A stretch of 64,000 nucleotides of DNA from contig NC_002932.3 in assembly GCF_000006985.1 (NCBI RefSeq), positions 1,041,109 through 1,105,108 of the forward strand, read 5' to 3'. The position numbers and the translations under genes are program-made. Shown here piece after piece: positions 41,887-53,024 of this stretch. Positions within the stretch are counted from its first letter, which is position 1, and each line of letters begins with the position of its first letter. Source of the DNA: Chlorobaculum tepidum TLS (GTDB taxonomy: Bacteria; Bacteroidota; Chlorobiia; Chlorobiales; Chlorobiaceae). Under the pieces are notes generated by a model, which saw only the letters and a list, made by a program, of their open reading frames with translations, did not search any database and was not told the DNA's origin.

Positions 41887-42591
41887 TCAGGATCGGAGGA
41901 ACGAACGATCGATGCCTTTCTGCTTCAGGTAAAATTCGACGAGATCGACCTCCTCAATGGTATCGATCTCCCAGGTCTGCCAGAACTCCATCAGATACAC
42001 CGAAAGCTTCTGGCCAATACGATTACCGAACTCGCGCAGCACCGAGGGCGTAAAGAGGTAGATCGAGCCGTTTTCGATGAACTGCGACGGTCGATCCTGC
42101 CGCATTCCGCGATTCCGATAGTCGAAGTTCACACTATTCCAGTCGCCTCCGCGCTGTTCCCATATGGTCAGGTCGTCGGCCCGCGTCACCGAAATGAGCG
42201 AATCGGCCCCTTCGAGCCGAAACAGTTCGATGGCGCGATCGATGTCCCCCGGCTTGCGTAAGGGCGAGGTTGCTTGCAGGAACACGACCGTCTCCGGCTC
42301 CGCGCCGTACCGCTCGGCAATCACTTCGAGCGCGTGCAAGAGCGCCGACTCCGAGGTCGCCTTGTCGCCGCTGATGCGCTCCGGGCGATCGATCACCTCC
42401 GCACCGAACTGCCGTGCCACCTGAGCGATGGCCGCGTCGTCAGTAGTCACGAAAACCTGATCGACGTGTTCGGCATCCAAAGCCTGCAAGACGCTCCATG
42501 CCAGCAGCGGAAGACCAGCTATGGGGTGGATATTCTTGTTTTTCAGGCCCTTCGAGCCGCCGCGCGCCGGAATGATGGCTGCCGTCCGCAT
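41887..42591 (-). CDS. CMP-sugar synthetase (NeuA-like cytidylyltransferase)
   Basis: A 234-residue nucleotidyltransferase. The CTP-binding start [20 protein letters not shown] is the acylneuraminate type (not the RYAST form of KdsB), followed by [20 protein letters not shown] and [13 protein letters not shown]. It should couple CTP to a 2-keto sugar acid, making the CMP-activated donor of the amino-ulosonate built by the two downstream enzymes. Encoded 31 bp before the KdnB-like gene. Confidence 0.85.
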   Translation of the reverse strand: MRTAAIIPARGGSKGLKNKNIHPIAGLPLLAWSVLQALDAEHVDQVFVTTDDAAIAQVARQFGAEVIDRPERISGDKATSESALLHALEVIAERYGAEPETVVFLQATSPLRKPGDIDRAIELFRLEGADSLISVTRADDLTIWEQRGGDWNSVNFDYRNRGMRQDRPSQFIENGSIYLFTPSVLREFGNRIGQKLSVYLMEFWQTWEIDTIEEVDLVEFYLKQKGIDRSFLRS

Positions 42592-42633
42592 TCAGTGATT
42601 TCCGTACGTTTCTTGGTTATTGTCTGTTCCGCA

Positions 42634-43590
42634 TCATTTTTCGATCACCTCCCGGCAGACTTCGGCGATTTTTCGAGCTGCCGAGCGATTCTGCAACGGA
42701 GTAAGACGCTTGAGATAGTCGGGTTCCAGCCCGCAATATACCGGTTTGTTCAGTGCCGATCCTACAAAAATCGTCGAAGAAAACTGCGCGATCATCATCT
42801 GCGAATTGGCAATCATCTCCTCGGTCTTCCCTTCCGCATAGACGATGCTTCCCGGCGCGTACAGCTCGATTTCCCTCGTTGCCCGCACGACGTTCTCGTT
42901 GGGATGGAGCTTGAAGAGCAGCTGCCGCCCGTCGGCCATGTCGAGGTACTTGCGGATGTTGCGCTTGCGGTTCTCGTAGATGAAGGTCTCCCGGTTGTCG
43001 GAGGTACAAACCAGCACGTAGTCGCGATGCTCGAAGTCGTTTTCGAGAAAGCGCTCGCAGTTGTCGAAGTTGGGAATGCTGGTCACCTCGATCTTTTCGG
43101 GCCGGACGCCTTTGCTGATGAACAGGTCGCGGTATCCTTCACTGGCCACGCAAAACTTCTCGTAAGTATCAGAAAGACCAGTCATTGCGGTGCCTGCGAT
43201 CCAGCGAGGCACCCAGCGAAAGTTGCGGGCGAGATGAAAGAGGATCGTTTCAGGCTCGGTCATTCCCTCCTGAACCAGCACAATTTTTGTGCGCTTGATG
43301 TGCTTCGGTACAATGAGATCGGTGCAGGTCACCACCAGATCGTAACGGTGCAGCGTACCGCCAATGTCGAGCTGAAGATTGTGCGAAGTGAGGTAGTCAA
43401 TGGCTTTGCTGGCGCGCTTCTTGCCCATGATCGTGAATTCGAGCATGCCCAGATCGGAAGCCTTGCCAAGCAGGCCGTCGCTGAAAAAAGGGGTGAACCA
43501 CTGATCGTACTCCCGGAGATGCTCCGAAATCTGGTGCATCTGGGTAGTCTGATTCATCGATCCGCAGACAAACAGAATCTTCTTCCTCAT
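42634..43590 (-). CDS. GT-B-like glycosyltransferase candidate
   Basis: A 318-residue protein I cannot place in a named family. It starts with a Rossmann-type strand (KKILFVCGSMNQTTQMHQIS) and has a second half with VLVCTSDNRETFIYENRKRN, LLFKLHPNENV and MMIAQFSSTIFVGSALNKPV. Two Rossmann halves with a late HPxE-like motif recall GT-B transferases and UDP-GlcNAc 2-epimerases. In this operon it most plausibly moves the CMP-linked sugar onto an envelope acceptor. Its start overlaps the stop of the membrane gene upstream by 4 bp. Confidence 0.55.
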   Translation of the reverse strand: MRKKILFVCGSMNQTTQMHQISEHLREYDQWFTPFFSDGLLGKASDLGMLEFTIMGKKRASKAIDYLTSHNLQLDIGGTLHRYDLVVTCTDLIVPKHIKRTKIVLVQEGMTEPETILFHLARNFRWVPRWIAGTAMTGLSDTYEKFCVASEGYRDLFISKGVRPEKIEVTSIPNFDNCERFLENDFEHRDYVLVCTSDNRETFIYENRKRNIRKYLDMADGRQLLFKLHPNENVVRATREIELYAPGSIVYAEGKTEEMIANSQMMIAQFSSTIFVGSALNKPVYCGLEPDYLKRLTPLQNRSAARKIAEVCREVIEK

Positions 43591-44651
43591 TCGCTCTTTT
43601 CACTGACTTGTTCGGCATCCCGGAGATGAATGCCCTCCATAAACATCACGCCGTAACCTATAGAATACCAGATCACCTCCTTCAGGCGGCGCAGCATCAC
43701 GAACGCTCCTCCATAGGCAAGGTAATCGGGCACGCCAAGCGCATGAAAAAAAGCGAGATAGCCCAGATCCTGAATCCCCAGACCCGATGGGATGAAAAAA
43801 AAGATCGCCCTGAGAATGGTCAGCGCCGTGTCGAAAGCAAGCACCTGAAAGAAAGTCACCTTGAGACCAAGAACGTGTAATATAAGATAACTTTCCAACG
43901 CCAGCATCATCCACGCCGCCACATAGATCGCCATCACCGGCAGGATAACACCCATGCCAGAGGCCTTGATGTGCTGAAGCTTCTGGTCGGTTTCGGCAAA
44001 CCCCGCCTCACGCTCGAGCAGCCACGCACGAACCTTTTCAAACGGTATTTTCATCAGCAAGCGATGCAGCTTCTGAACAGCATTACCATTGGTCATCAAA
44101 AAAAGAAAGAGCGAAAACACCACGGCTATGGCAAGACTCACGACAATCATAATCACGCCAAGCCCTTGAAAACCAACCACCTGAACGGAGACAGTCTGGA
44201 GCATCCCGAACCCCGCAATCGCACCGAGCAGCGTATAGACACCCTGGGTGAGCCCAAGCAGCAGCTTGCGCACGGCCACGCTGGCGAAGCCGTCCGGAAG
44301 AGGAATGCCGAGAAATTTCCGGCAGAGCCATGGTCGCAGCGGCTCACCAACCGCCACACCTGCGGGCAAGGTCATGGAGACCGTTTCGGCAACCAGCTGG
44401 ATTTTGAAGAGCCCGAAAAACGGTACCGGACCGCTCTCTTTGGGAAACAGCCGCTGCCAGGCCGCCGTTTCAAGCAAATGCAGCCCGAGATAGGGCAGAA
44501 GAATCAACAGCGATGACGGCCCCAGCGAAGCGATCAGCTTCATCGAACCGGCAAGATCGATCTTGCTGAACAGATACACGATGAGGGCCAGACCGGCCAG
44601 AAGCCCCGCGTAACTTGTCCAGGACTTTTTTCCTTTCTTGCGAGCTTGCAT
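43587..44651 (-). CDS. LPG-synthase-type flippase-like membrane protein (UPF0104)
   Basis: A 354-residue membrane protein with about eight helices, of the lysylphosphatidylglycerol synthase TM-region family. Marks: GLLAGLALIVYLFSKIDLAG at the start, SMTLPAGVAVGEPLRPWLC, and FFIPSGLGIQDLGYLAFF near the C-terminus. The soluble aminoacyl-transfer domain of true MprF is absent, so it is the membrane part only. Relatives are often found with envelope glycan genes and are thought to act in lipid or glycan transfer. It is first in the five-gene operon. Confidence 0.75.
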   Translation of the reverse strand: MQARKKGKKSWTSYAGLLAGLALIVYLFSKIDLAGSMKLIASLGPSSLLILLPYLGLHLLETAAWQRLFPKESGPVPFFGLFKIQLVAETVSMTLPAGVAVGEPLRPWLCRKFLGIPLPDGFASVAVRKLLLGLTQGVYTLLGAIAGFGMLQTVSVQVVGFQGLGVIMIVVSLAIAVVFSLFLFLMTNGNAVQKLHRLLMKIPFEKVRAWLLEREAGFAETDQKLQHIKASGMGVILPVMAIYVAAWMMLALESYLILHVLGLKVTFFQVLAFDTALTILRAIFFFIPSGLGIQDLGYLAFFHALGVPDYLAYGGAFVMLRRLKEVIWYSIGYGVMFMEGIHLRDAEQVSEKSE

Positions 44652-45042
44652 GGAATCGATTGGAGATGAATCAGTTGTGCGTCCGGCGGGGCTACTGCGC
44701 TACTTGCCGTCCGCCCGAAATGGAAGCGCACAAATATATCAAAAATAAGGAATTCCCGTGAACCGGCATTTGCCAAGACTCTCTCCGGATGCGACAGCAA
44801 TTTCAAGAGAGATGTTGAGTCGCCTCATGCGGGATGAATGAGAGCGCGTACCGATAACCAGGCTACCGAAACCGGCAATAAATTGTTGGATAAAAGAACT
44901 CCGATTATTACATACCAGTATATTGATCACATTCAAAGCGTTCCTGTCACGTCGTCCATTGTTGGACATCCTTGTTGACCGTTTGCGTCAGAGCCGATTG
45001 CCTCGATTCTCTTCTCATCATTCCGGAATCAAACACTCATTT
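44652..45042. other. divergent intergenic region
   Basis: About 390 bp between the glycan operon and the acyl-CoA synthetase gene. It should hold two divergent promoters. The reading frame of the synthetase is open upstream to 44923 but shows no family-like sequence there. I see no RNA gene or clear operator. Confidence 0.4.
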
Positions 45043-46872
45043 ATGGGACTCATCAATCCTGATTTCCAGACCTTGCCCGAACTGTTCACCTCGGTGTTCA
45101 GTCATTTCAAAGGACAGCCTGACAAAGCGCCTATCGCCAGGAAAATCAATGGCGCTTACTCGCCGATCAGTTACGACTCGCTGGCGGAAGATTGCCGCCA
45201 CTTTGCCGCTTATCTGAAAGAAAGGGGCATCGAGCCGGGCGACCGGGTGGCCATTTTGTCAGAGAACCGTCCGGGATGGTACCTGGCCGATATAGCGATT
45301 CTTTCGCTCGGGGCAACCGACGTGCCACTCTATCCATCCCTTCCGCCAAACCAGATCGAGTATATCCTGAACAACTGCAGCGCAAAGGGCATCATCGTCT
45401 CAAACATGCTGCAGCTCGGCAAAATCCTCTCCATCTGGCCAAAGCTTCCGGAGCTGAACATGGTGATCGTCATGAACAAGCTCGATGAGCCGGTTGAAGA
45501 TGTGATCGACCTGAGCCAGGCGAAAACCGAGGGGAAAAAAGTGCTGGAGGCAAAACCGTGGCTGCTCGACGGCATCAAAAGCAATCCCGACGATGTAGCG
45601 ACGCTCATCTACACATCAGGAACAACAGGGTTGCCGAAAGGGGTCATGCTCACCCACCGGAACATTTGTGAAAACGTCAAATCGTGCTCAACGGTCATCC
45701 GGATCGACCAAACCGACAGCAGCCTCTCATTCCTTCCACTCTCGCACGCCTACGAGCGCACCGGTGGATACTACCTCATGTTCGCCTGTGGTGCACGGAT
45801 CAATCTCGCCGAAAGCGTCGAAACCATCTCGCTCAACATCTCGGAAGCCAAACCCACCATCATCTTTACGGTGCCAAGACTCTTCGACCGCATGAAGGCA
45901 AGCATTCTCAAGTCGGTGACAAGCGAAGGCGGCGTAAAGGAGAAAATCTTCTTCTGGGCTGTCAGCACCGGTGAAAAATACCACAAGCAGCTCGCCACCG
46001 GAAAGGTGTCGCCGCTGCTCGCCGTGCAGCACAACCTGGCCGACAAGCTGGTTTACAGCAAAATCCGCAAGAAATTCGGTGGAAAGCTGCGCTACTTCGT
46101 CTCCGGCGGCGCAGCGCTGCCCCAGAAAACGGGCGAGTTTTTCCAGTCCATCGGCATTACGATCCTCGAAGGGTTCGGCCTGACCGAAACCTCGCCCGTC
46201 ACCAATGTCAACCGGCCCGAAAAAGTGAAGTTTGGCACAGTCGGCCTACCGGTGAAAAATGTCGAGGTGAAGATCGCACCGGATGGCGAAATCATGCTCA
46301 AGGGTCCCAACATCATGAAGGGCTACTGGAAAGACGAGGCCGCGTCCGCCGAAGTCCTCAGGGATGGCTGGCTCTACACGGGCGACATCGGCGAGGTCGA
46401 TTCTGAAGGATACCTGAAAATCACCGACCGCAAAAAGCATATCATCGTAACCAGCGGCGGCAAGAACATCGCTCCCCTGCAGATCGAGAACCTCATTCTC
46501 GACAGTCCATACGTTGATCAGGCCATGATTGTCGGCGAAAAGCGACCGTTCCTCATCGCGCTCATCGTGCCGGATTTCCTCAAGCTCAGGGATTTCGCGG
46601 CAGAACACCAGATCAAAGCATCAAGCACCAAAGAGCTGATCAACACCAAAGAGGTGATTGAGGTTTACGAGAAGCTGCTGAAGAGCATCTCCCGCCAGCT
46701 TGCCACCCATGAAAAGGTGCGGAAATTCCTGCTTCTCGAGGAGCCATTCTCGATTGAAAACGGCATGATGACCCCGACGCTCAAGCTCAAGCGCAAGGAG
46801 ATCACCACAAAATTCAGCGCCGAAATCGACAACCTTTACAACACGCTGAACATGGTCTATAATACGGAGTGA
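45043..46872 (+). CDS. long-chain acyl-CoA synthetase (AMP-forming)
   Basis: A 609-residue FadD-type ligase that activates fatty acids through an acyl-AMP. Motifs: P-loop [52 protein letters not shown] and [15 protein letters not shown], the last bearing part of the catalytic lysine region. The C-terminal [14 protein letters not shown] is common in the AMP-dependent long-chain group. I start at the ATG giving [15 protein letters not shown]; the 40 upstream codons look non-coding. Just past its end the DNA changes to the candidate cassette block. Confidence 0.9.
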   Translation: MGLINPDFQTLPELFTSVFSHFKGQPDKAPIARKINGAYSPISYDSLAEDCRHFAAYLKERGIEPGDRVAILSENRPGWYLADIAILSLGATDVPLYPSLPPNQIEYILNNCSAKGIIVSNMLQLGKILSIWPKLPELNMVIVMNKLDEPVEDVIDLSQAKTEGKKVLEAKPWLLDGIKSNPDDVATLIYTSGTTGLPKGVMLTHRNICENVKSCSTVIRIDQTDSSLSFLPLSHAYERTGGYYLMFACGARINLAESVETISLNISEAKPTIIFTVPRLFDRMKASILKSVTSEGGVKEKIFFWAVSTGEKYHKQLATGKVSPLLAVQHNLADKLVYSKIRKKFGGKLRYFVSGGAALPQKTGEFFQSIGITILEGFGLTETSPVTNVNRPEKVKFGTVGLPVKNVEVKIAPDGEIMLKGPNIMKGYWKDEAASAEVLRDGWLYTGDIGEVDSEGYLKITDRKKHIIVTSGGKNIAPLQIENLILDSPYVDQAMIVGEKRPFLIALIVPDFLKLRDFAAEHQIKASSTKELINTKEVIEVYEKLLKSISRQLATHEKVRKFLLLEEPFSIENGMMTPTLKLKRKEITTKFSAEIDNLYNTLNMVYNTE

Positions 46873-47050
46873 AATCAGTGCTCCAGCAATTCGCTCACGA
46901 AATTCAAACTTTTTTTGATTTTACTTGACTTTTGTGGTAGCTTTTAAGGAGTTTCGTTACAGCTCAATGTTGATGAGCGTCACATAAAACGAGATATGAA
47001 GAAACGAACTAATAACTTGTTATCATCAGAACAGATTATAAGGAGGCAAT

Positions 47051-47731
47051 ATGAACAGAATCAAAGTTAGTGGATTATTTCTAATCTTTCTTGTTATAAC
47101 GGCTACGCTACAATTAAGTGGATGTGCAACTGTGCCATCAACACCTACTGATCCGAGAATGTTGGGATATGATGAAAGGGTCGAGGTAACGGTACAGGCG
47201 CTAGCTGCTCCTGATGCCCCATCAAATGATAAGAGTTTTTTCATAGTACCAGGAATGCAGAATCTCAGCGAAAATGATCTTGAATTTATGGAGGTTTCCA
47301 GATACATTACAAACGCGCTATCCAAAAAAGGTTATATCCGCGCTAACAGCGTAAAGTCCGCAGCTATTCTTATCCGTTTGAGCTATGGTATTGGAGATCC
47401 TCAAACAAGCTCCCGGACCGTTGAAATTTCCCCAGGGTATAGCTACCCTGTCGGATGGATGTGGTTTACGCAACCACCCCAAACTCAAACAGTTAAAGAA
47501 ACAACCTACCAAAGAAATTTGATATTAGAAGCGTATGACTTAAAAGATCCAAACAGAAAATCACAACTCTGGAAAACAATCGTGAAAAGCGAAGGTTCCT
47601 ATTCTGATCTAAATCGTATTCTTGCGTATATGATTGCAGCTTCATCTGAATATTTTGGCACAAATACAGGCAGGCAGATAGATTTAACTATTTATGGGCA
47701 CGACCCAAGACTACTGGATATTTGGAAATAA
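47051..47731 (+). CDS. DUF4136-like lipoprotein (cassette 1)
   Basis: A 226-residue lipoprotein: signal helix GLFLIFLVITATLQLSGC with the lipobox LSGC, then a soluble domain resembling DUF4136 (SAAILIRLSYGIGDP and an aromatic GYSYPVGWMWF loop, then LILEAYDLKDPNRKSQLWKT). Likely anchored in the outer or inner membrane; the role is unknown. The ribosome site TAAGGAGG is excellent. The gene is much more AT-rich than its neighbours and fills its cassette almost exactly, starting 31 bp after the left limit and ending 9 bp before the attC-like site. Confidence 0.75.
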   Translation: MNRIKVSGLFLIFLVITATLQLSGCATVPSTPTDPRMLGYDERVEVTVQALAAPDAPSNDKSFFIVPGMQNLSENDLEFMEVSRYITNALSKKGYIRANSVKSAAILIRLSYGIGDPQTSSRTVEISPGYSYPVGWMWFTQPPQTQTVKETTYQRNLILEAYDLKDPNRKSQLWKTIVKSEGSYSDLNRILAYMIAASSEYFGTNTGRQIDLTIYGHDPRLLDIWK

Positions 47732-47739
47732 GGAAATCA

Positions 47740-47794
47740 GATAACAAGATCAATACAGCCGATCGCTACGCTCCGGCTGATTTAATAGTTAGTT
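47740..47794 (+). repeat. attC-like recombination site 1
   Basis: Core GATAAC (47740-47745), inner arms CAGCCG (47756-47761) and CGGCTG (47774-47779) around ATCGCTACGCTC, and end core GTTAGTT (47788-47794). The order and spacing follow R''-L''-loop-L'-R' of integron attC sites. The 9-mer CTTGTTATC at 47016-47024 is the exact inverse of GATAACAAG at 47740-47748, as expected if the cassette inserted at the first GTT. The end core departs from GTTRRRY. Confidence 0.5.
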
Positions 47795-47807
47795 AGCAGA
47801 AAAAAAG

Positions 47808-48038
47808 ATGAGCAAGAAGATGATTTGCTACTGCAGTAGTGTGACGGAGGAGACAATCGTCTCGGCGATCCGCCGAGGCGCAACCACCCTCAAGAAGATT
47901 CAGGACACAACGGGTGCCTGCACCGTCAACCGTTGCAAGGAGTTGAACCCAAGTGGTCGCTGCTGCTCTGGCGACATTCTTGACCTGATCGAGAGAGAAA
48001 CAGGAAGCAGACCATCGTCACCGTGCTGCTGTGAGTGA
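47808..48038 (+). CDS. BFD-like [2Fe-2S]-binding protein (cassette 2)
   Basis: A 76-residue protein of the bacterioferritin-associated-ferredoxin-like (BFD/Fer2_BFD) type: CYC at residues 7-9, VSAIRRGATTLKKIQDTTG, then CTVNRCKELNPSGRCC. Four cysteines (7, 9, 38, 43) would hold a [2Fe-2S] cluster; two more at 52-53 and a CCC near the end are unusual. Free-standing BFD domains mediate electron transfer in iron release or in dehydrogenase assemblies. The gene starts 20 bp after one attC-like site and ends next to another, so it looks like a complete cassette. Its partner is not known. Confidence 0.75.
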   Translation: MSKKMICYCSSVTEETIVSAIRRGATTLKKIQDTTGACTVNRCKELNPSGRCCSGDILDLIERETGSRPSSPCCCE

Positions 48039-48043
48039 TGGGC

Positions 48044-48120
48044 TGCCAACAACCGAATCGATTCGCACGCTGAAAGCCGCGCCAGCTCGCCACCCAGCGA
48101 CGGTCATTCAGGCGTTAGCC
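48044..48120 (+). repeat. attC-like recombination site 2 (weaker)
   Basis: Begins with TGCCAAC just behind the BFD-like gene. AAC and GAAT on the left pair with ATTC and GTT on the right; the inner GCTG pairs with CAGC. It ends with GGCGTTAGCC (GTTAGCC at 48114-48120), which looks like an attC R' end. The stem has many mismatches, as attC sites do, but R'' is not a good match to RYYYAAC. Confidence 0.4.
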
Positions 48121-48162
48121 CGCAGTGACCAAGAGGAAGCATCGACTAAAAAGGATCAGCCC

Positions 48163-48807
48163 GTGAACTACGTCAAGTCCAAGCAACGTGTCGCCGACCA
48201 CGGGGAGGTCTTCACTCCGGCGTGGTTGGTCGAGGCAATGATCGACCTGGTGAAGGACGAGACGGAACGCATCGACGCCCGATTCCTGGAGCCGGCGTGT
48301 GGGAGCGGCAATTTCCTGGTACCCATCCTGCAACGCAAGCTCGCGGCCGTCGAGCGCAAGTTCGGGAAGTCCAACTTTGAGAAACAGCACTACGCGCTTT
48401 TCGCCGTAATGTGCACCTACGGGATTGAGCTCCTGGCGGACAACATTGCCGAGTGCCGCGCGAACATGCTGGAAATCTTCGCCGACTATCTGACGCTCGA
48501 CGAGTCGGACGAACTCTACCGGGCTGCTATCTATGTGTTGTCCCAGAACCTGGTCCACGGCGACGCCCTGAAGATGCGCACCAGCGACGGCCAGCCCATC
48601 GCCTTCGCCGAATGGGGCTACCTCGGCAAGGGCAAGTTCCAACGGCGTGATTTTCGCCTCGACAGTCTCGCGATGTCGTCAACCTTCAGCGTGGAGGGCT
48701 CGCTCTTTGCCCACCTTGGGAAACATGAGATCTTCACGCCAACCAGGACCTACCCGCCAATGACGGTGAGTGAGCTGGCAGCGCGGGCAGCGGAGGCGAA
48801 CCTATGA
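48163..48807 (+). CDS. SAM-dependent DNA methyltransferase-like protein, motif I only (cassette 3)
   Basis: A 214-residue protein with the N6-adenine methyltransferase core: DHGEVFTPAWLVEAMIDLV, then the SAM-binding motif ARFLEPACGSGNFLVPIL and YGIELLADNIAECRANML. The catalytic NPPY/F motif is absent and the protein ends soon after, so it may be a structural or SAM-binding partner of the next gene. I choose the GTG start at (V)NYVKSKQRVADHGEVFTP because AAGGA lies 8 bp upstream; the frame is open 44 codons further, through the attC-like site. It overlaps the next gene by 4 bp (ATGA). Confidence 0.75.
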   Translation: MNYVKSKQRVADHGEVFTPAWLVEAMIDLVKDETERIDARFLEPACGSGNFLVPILQRKLAAVERKFGKSNFEKQHYALFAVMCTYGIELLADNIAECRANMLEIFADYLTLDESDELYRAAIYVLSQNLVHGDALKMRTSDGQPIAFAEWGYLGKGKFQRRDFRLDSLAMSSTFSVEGSLFAHLGKHEIFTPTRTYPPMTVSELAARAAEANL

Positions 48808-50378
48808 CCACCCAAGCCCCCTTTTCCCTGCGCGGCAGGAACCCCGATGTGCTCACCTGCATCGCCAACCTCAGCAACGACGAGGTCTTCACCCCGCCGG
48901 AGCTGGCGAACCGCATGCTGGATACGCTCACTGAAGCGTGGGCGGCGAACCACAACGGCGCGAACCTCTGGGCGGACAAGACGGTGACGTTTCTCGACCC
49001 CTTCACCAAGTCCGGCATCTTCCTGCGCGAAATCACGCGGCGGTTGGTGGAGGGGCTCACGGAGGAAATCCCGGACTTGCAGGAACGGGTGAACCACATC
49101 CTCACCCGGCAGGTCTTCGGCATCGGCATCACCCGCCTCACCGCGATGCTGGCGCGGCGCAGCGTCTATTGTTCCAAGCACGCCAATGGCCCACATTCCG
49201 TTTGCAAGACCTTTACCACGGAAAGCGGCAATATTTGGTTCAAGCGGGTGGAGCACACCTGGAAGGATGGTCGCTGCATCTATTGCGGCGCCAGCCAGAG
49301 CACGCTGGATCGCGGGGAGGAACGGGAAACCCATGCTTATGCGTTCATTCACGCGGACGACATCCGGACGCGGATCAACGAGATTTTTGGAGGCGACATG
49401 CAATTTGACGTGATTATCGGGAATCCACCGTACCAGTTGGATGACGGCGGATTTGGACGAAGTGCCAGTCCGATCTACCAAAACTTCGTCGAGCAAGCAA
49501 AAAAGCTCGAGCCACGCTACCTGGTGATGATCATTCCCTCTCGGTGGATGGGTGGCGGAAAAGGGCTCCGTGAATTTCGCGCTACGATGCTCAAGGACAA
49601 GCGCATTCGCAAACTCGTGGATTACGAAAATGCTCAGGACGCATTCCCCGGTGTCGATTTAGCCGGTGGGGTTTGTTATTTCCTCTGGGATCGTGATTGC
49701 CCCGGTCTGTGTGAGGTCACCAATATTTCTGGGGGCGAGAGCGTGACCACCGTGCGCCAGCTCGATGAATTCTCAACGTTCATCCGTAACAGTGCAGCCA
49801 TTTCGATCATTCGAAAAGTTATGGCAACCAATGAACCGCGAATGAGCGAACAGGTTTCCAATTCAAAACCTTTTGGATTGCGAACCTTTGTCCGCCCGGA
49901 AAAGAAAGGGGATCTGATCCTCCGCTGGGAAAAAGGAGAGGGTCCATATCCTCGAGAAAAAGTTACAGCAGGTCACGACATGATCGACAAATGGAAGGTC
50001 ATCACGTCCTATGTCGGATATGATCACGCTGGTAATCCGGGCAAAGACGGACGTCGGCGGGTTTTTTCCAAAATTGACATTCTCCCGCCGGGAACGATTT
50101 GCACTGAGACCTATCTTGTCGTCGGCAGCTACGGTAGCAAAACGGAAGCAGAGAACTTGGTTGCCTACATGAAGACGAGATTTTTCCGATTTCTTGTCGC
50201 ACAGTTCATGTATTCGCACCATCTTACAAAGTCCGCCTATGAGCTTGTGCCCATTTTGGATATGAACGAAACATGGACCGATGCAAAGCTTGCTGCACGG
50301 TATGGTTTGACCGATGACGAAGTGCAGATCATCGAATCCAAGATACGCCCGTTCGACAATGGCAACGGCGCAGGTTGA
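48804..50378 (+). CDS. Eco57I-type adenine DNA methyltransferase (cassette 3)
   Basis: A 524-residue N6-adenine methyltransferase. It opens with NDEVFTPPELANRMLDTLTE, a motif-I-like TFLDPFTKSGIFLREI near residue 70, and the catalytic FDVIIGNPPYQLDDGGFG near residue 205, then MIIPSRWMGGGKGLREFR. Between them lies a Cys/His-rich insertion (YCSKHANGPHSVC and CIYCG) that may bind zinc. The C-terminal half (about 300-520) probably recognises DNA. It likely marks host DNA for the neighbouring helicase-nuclease. It overlaps the small methyltransferase gene upstream, and the helicase gene starts 19 bp downstream. Confidence 0.85.
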   Translation: MTTQAPFSLRGRNPDVLTCIANLSNDEVFTPPELANRMLDTLTEAWAANHNGANLWADKTVTFLDPFTKSGIFLREITRRLVEGLTEEIPDLQERVNHILTRQVFGIGITRLTAMLARRSVYCSKHANGPHSVCKTFTTESGNIWFKRVEHTWKDGRCIYCGASQSTLDRGEERETHAYAFIHADDIRTRINEIFGGDMQFDVIIGNPPYQLDDGGFGRSASPIYQNFVEQAKKLEPRYLVMIIPSRWMGGGKGLREFRATMLKDKRIRKLVDYENAQDAFPGVDLAGGVCYFLWDRDCPGLCEVTNISGGESVTTVRQLDEFSTFIRNSAAISIIRKVMATNEPRMSEQVSNSKPFGLRTFVRPEKKGDLILRWEKGEGPYPREKVTAGHDMIDKWKVITSYVGYDHAGNPGKDGRRRVFSKIDILPPGTICTETYLVVGSYGSKTEAENLVAYMKTRFFRFLVAQFMYSHHLTKSAYELVPILDMNETWTDAKLAARYGLTDDEVQIIESKIRPFDNGNGAG

Positions 50379-50397
50379 GTAAAGCTGGAATTTGCTC

Positions 50398-52960
<2,563 letters not shown>

Positions 52961-52983
<23 letters not shown>

Positions 52984-53019
52984 CCCGCTACGGCAGGCAG
53001 CTTAGCTCGAACGTTGACC
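52961..53019 (+). repeat. attC-like recombination site 3 (59-bp element)
   Basis: The best of the three. R'' GCCTAAC (52961-52967) matches RYYYAAC exactly. Inner arms AAGCTG (left) and CAGCTT (right), with TCG/CGA and AAC/GTT outside, fold into the imperfect hairpin of an attC site. The end core is GTTGACC (53013-53019). The total is exactly 59 bp, the classical 59-base-element length. It overlaps the helicase stop codon and ends 5 bp before the mutY stop on the other strand. Confidence 0.65.
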
Positions 53020-53024
53020 TGCCT

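Noticed and set aside
43587-44651. The membrane protein as a true lysylphosphatidylglycerol synthase (MprF).
   Set aside because: It has only the membrane part; the C-terminal aminoacyl-transfer domain is missing.
22223-46959. The 13-mer AGGAGTTTCGTTA occurs at 22223-22235 and 46947-46959.
   Set aside because: A shared 13-mer is expected by chance several times in 64 kb; no wider similarity around the two copies.
48031-48162. Extension of the first methyltransferase to the GTG at 48031.
   Set aside because: This part would be read through the attC-like site; the family-like N-terminus and a ribosome site both favour the GTG at 48163.
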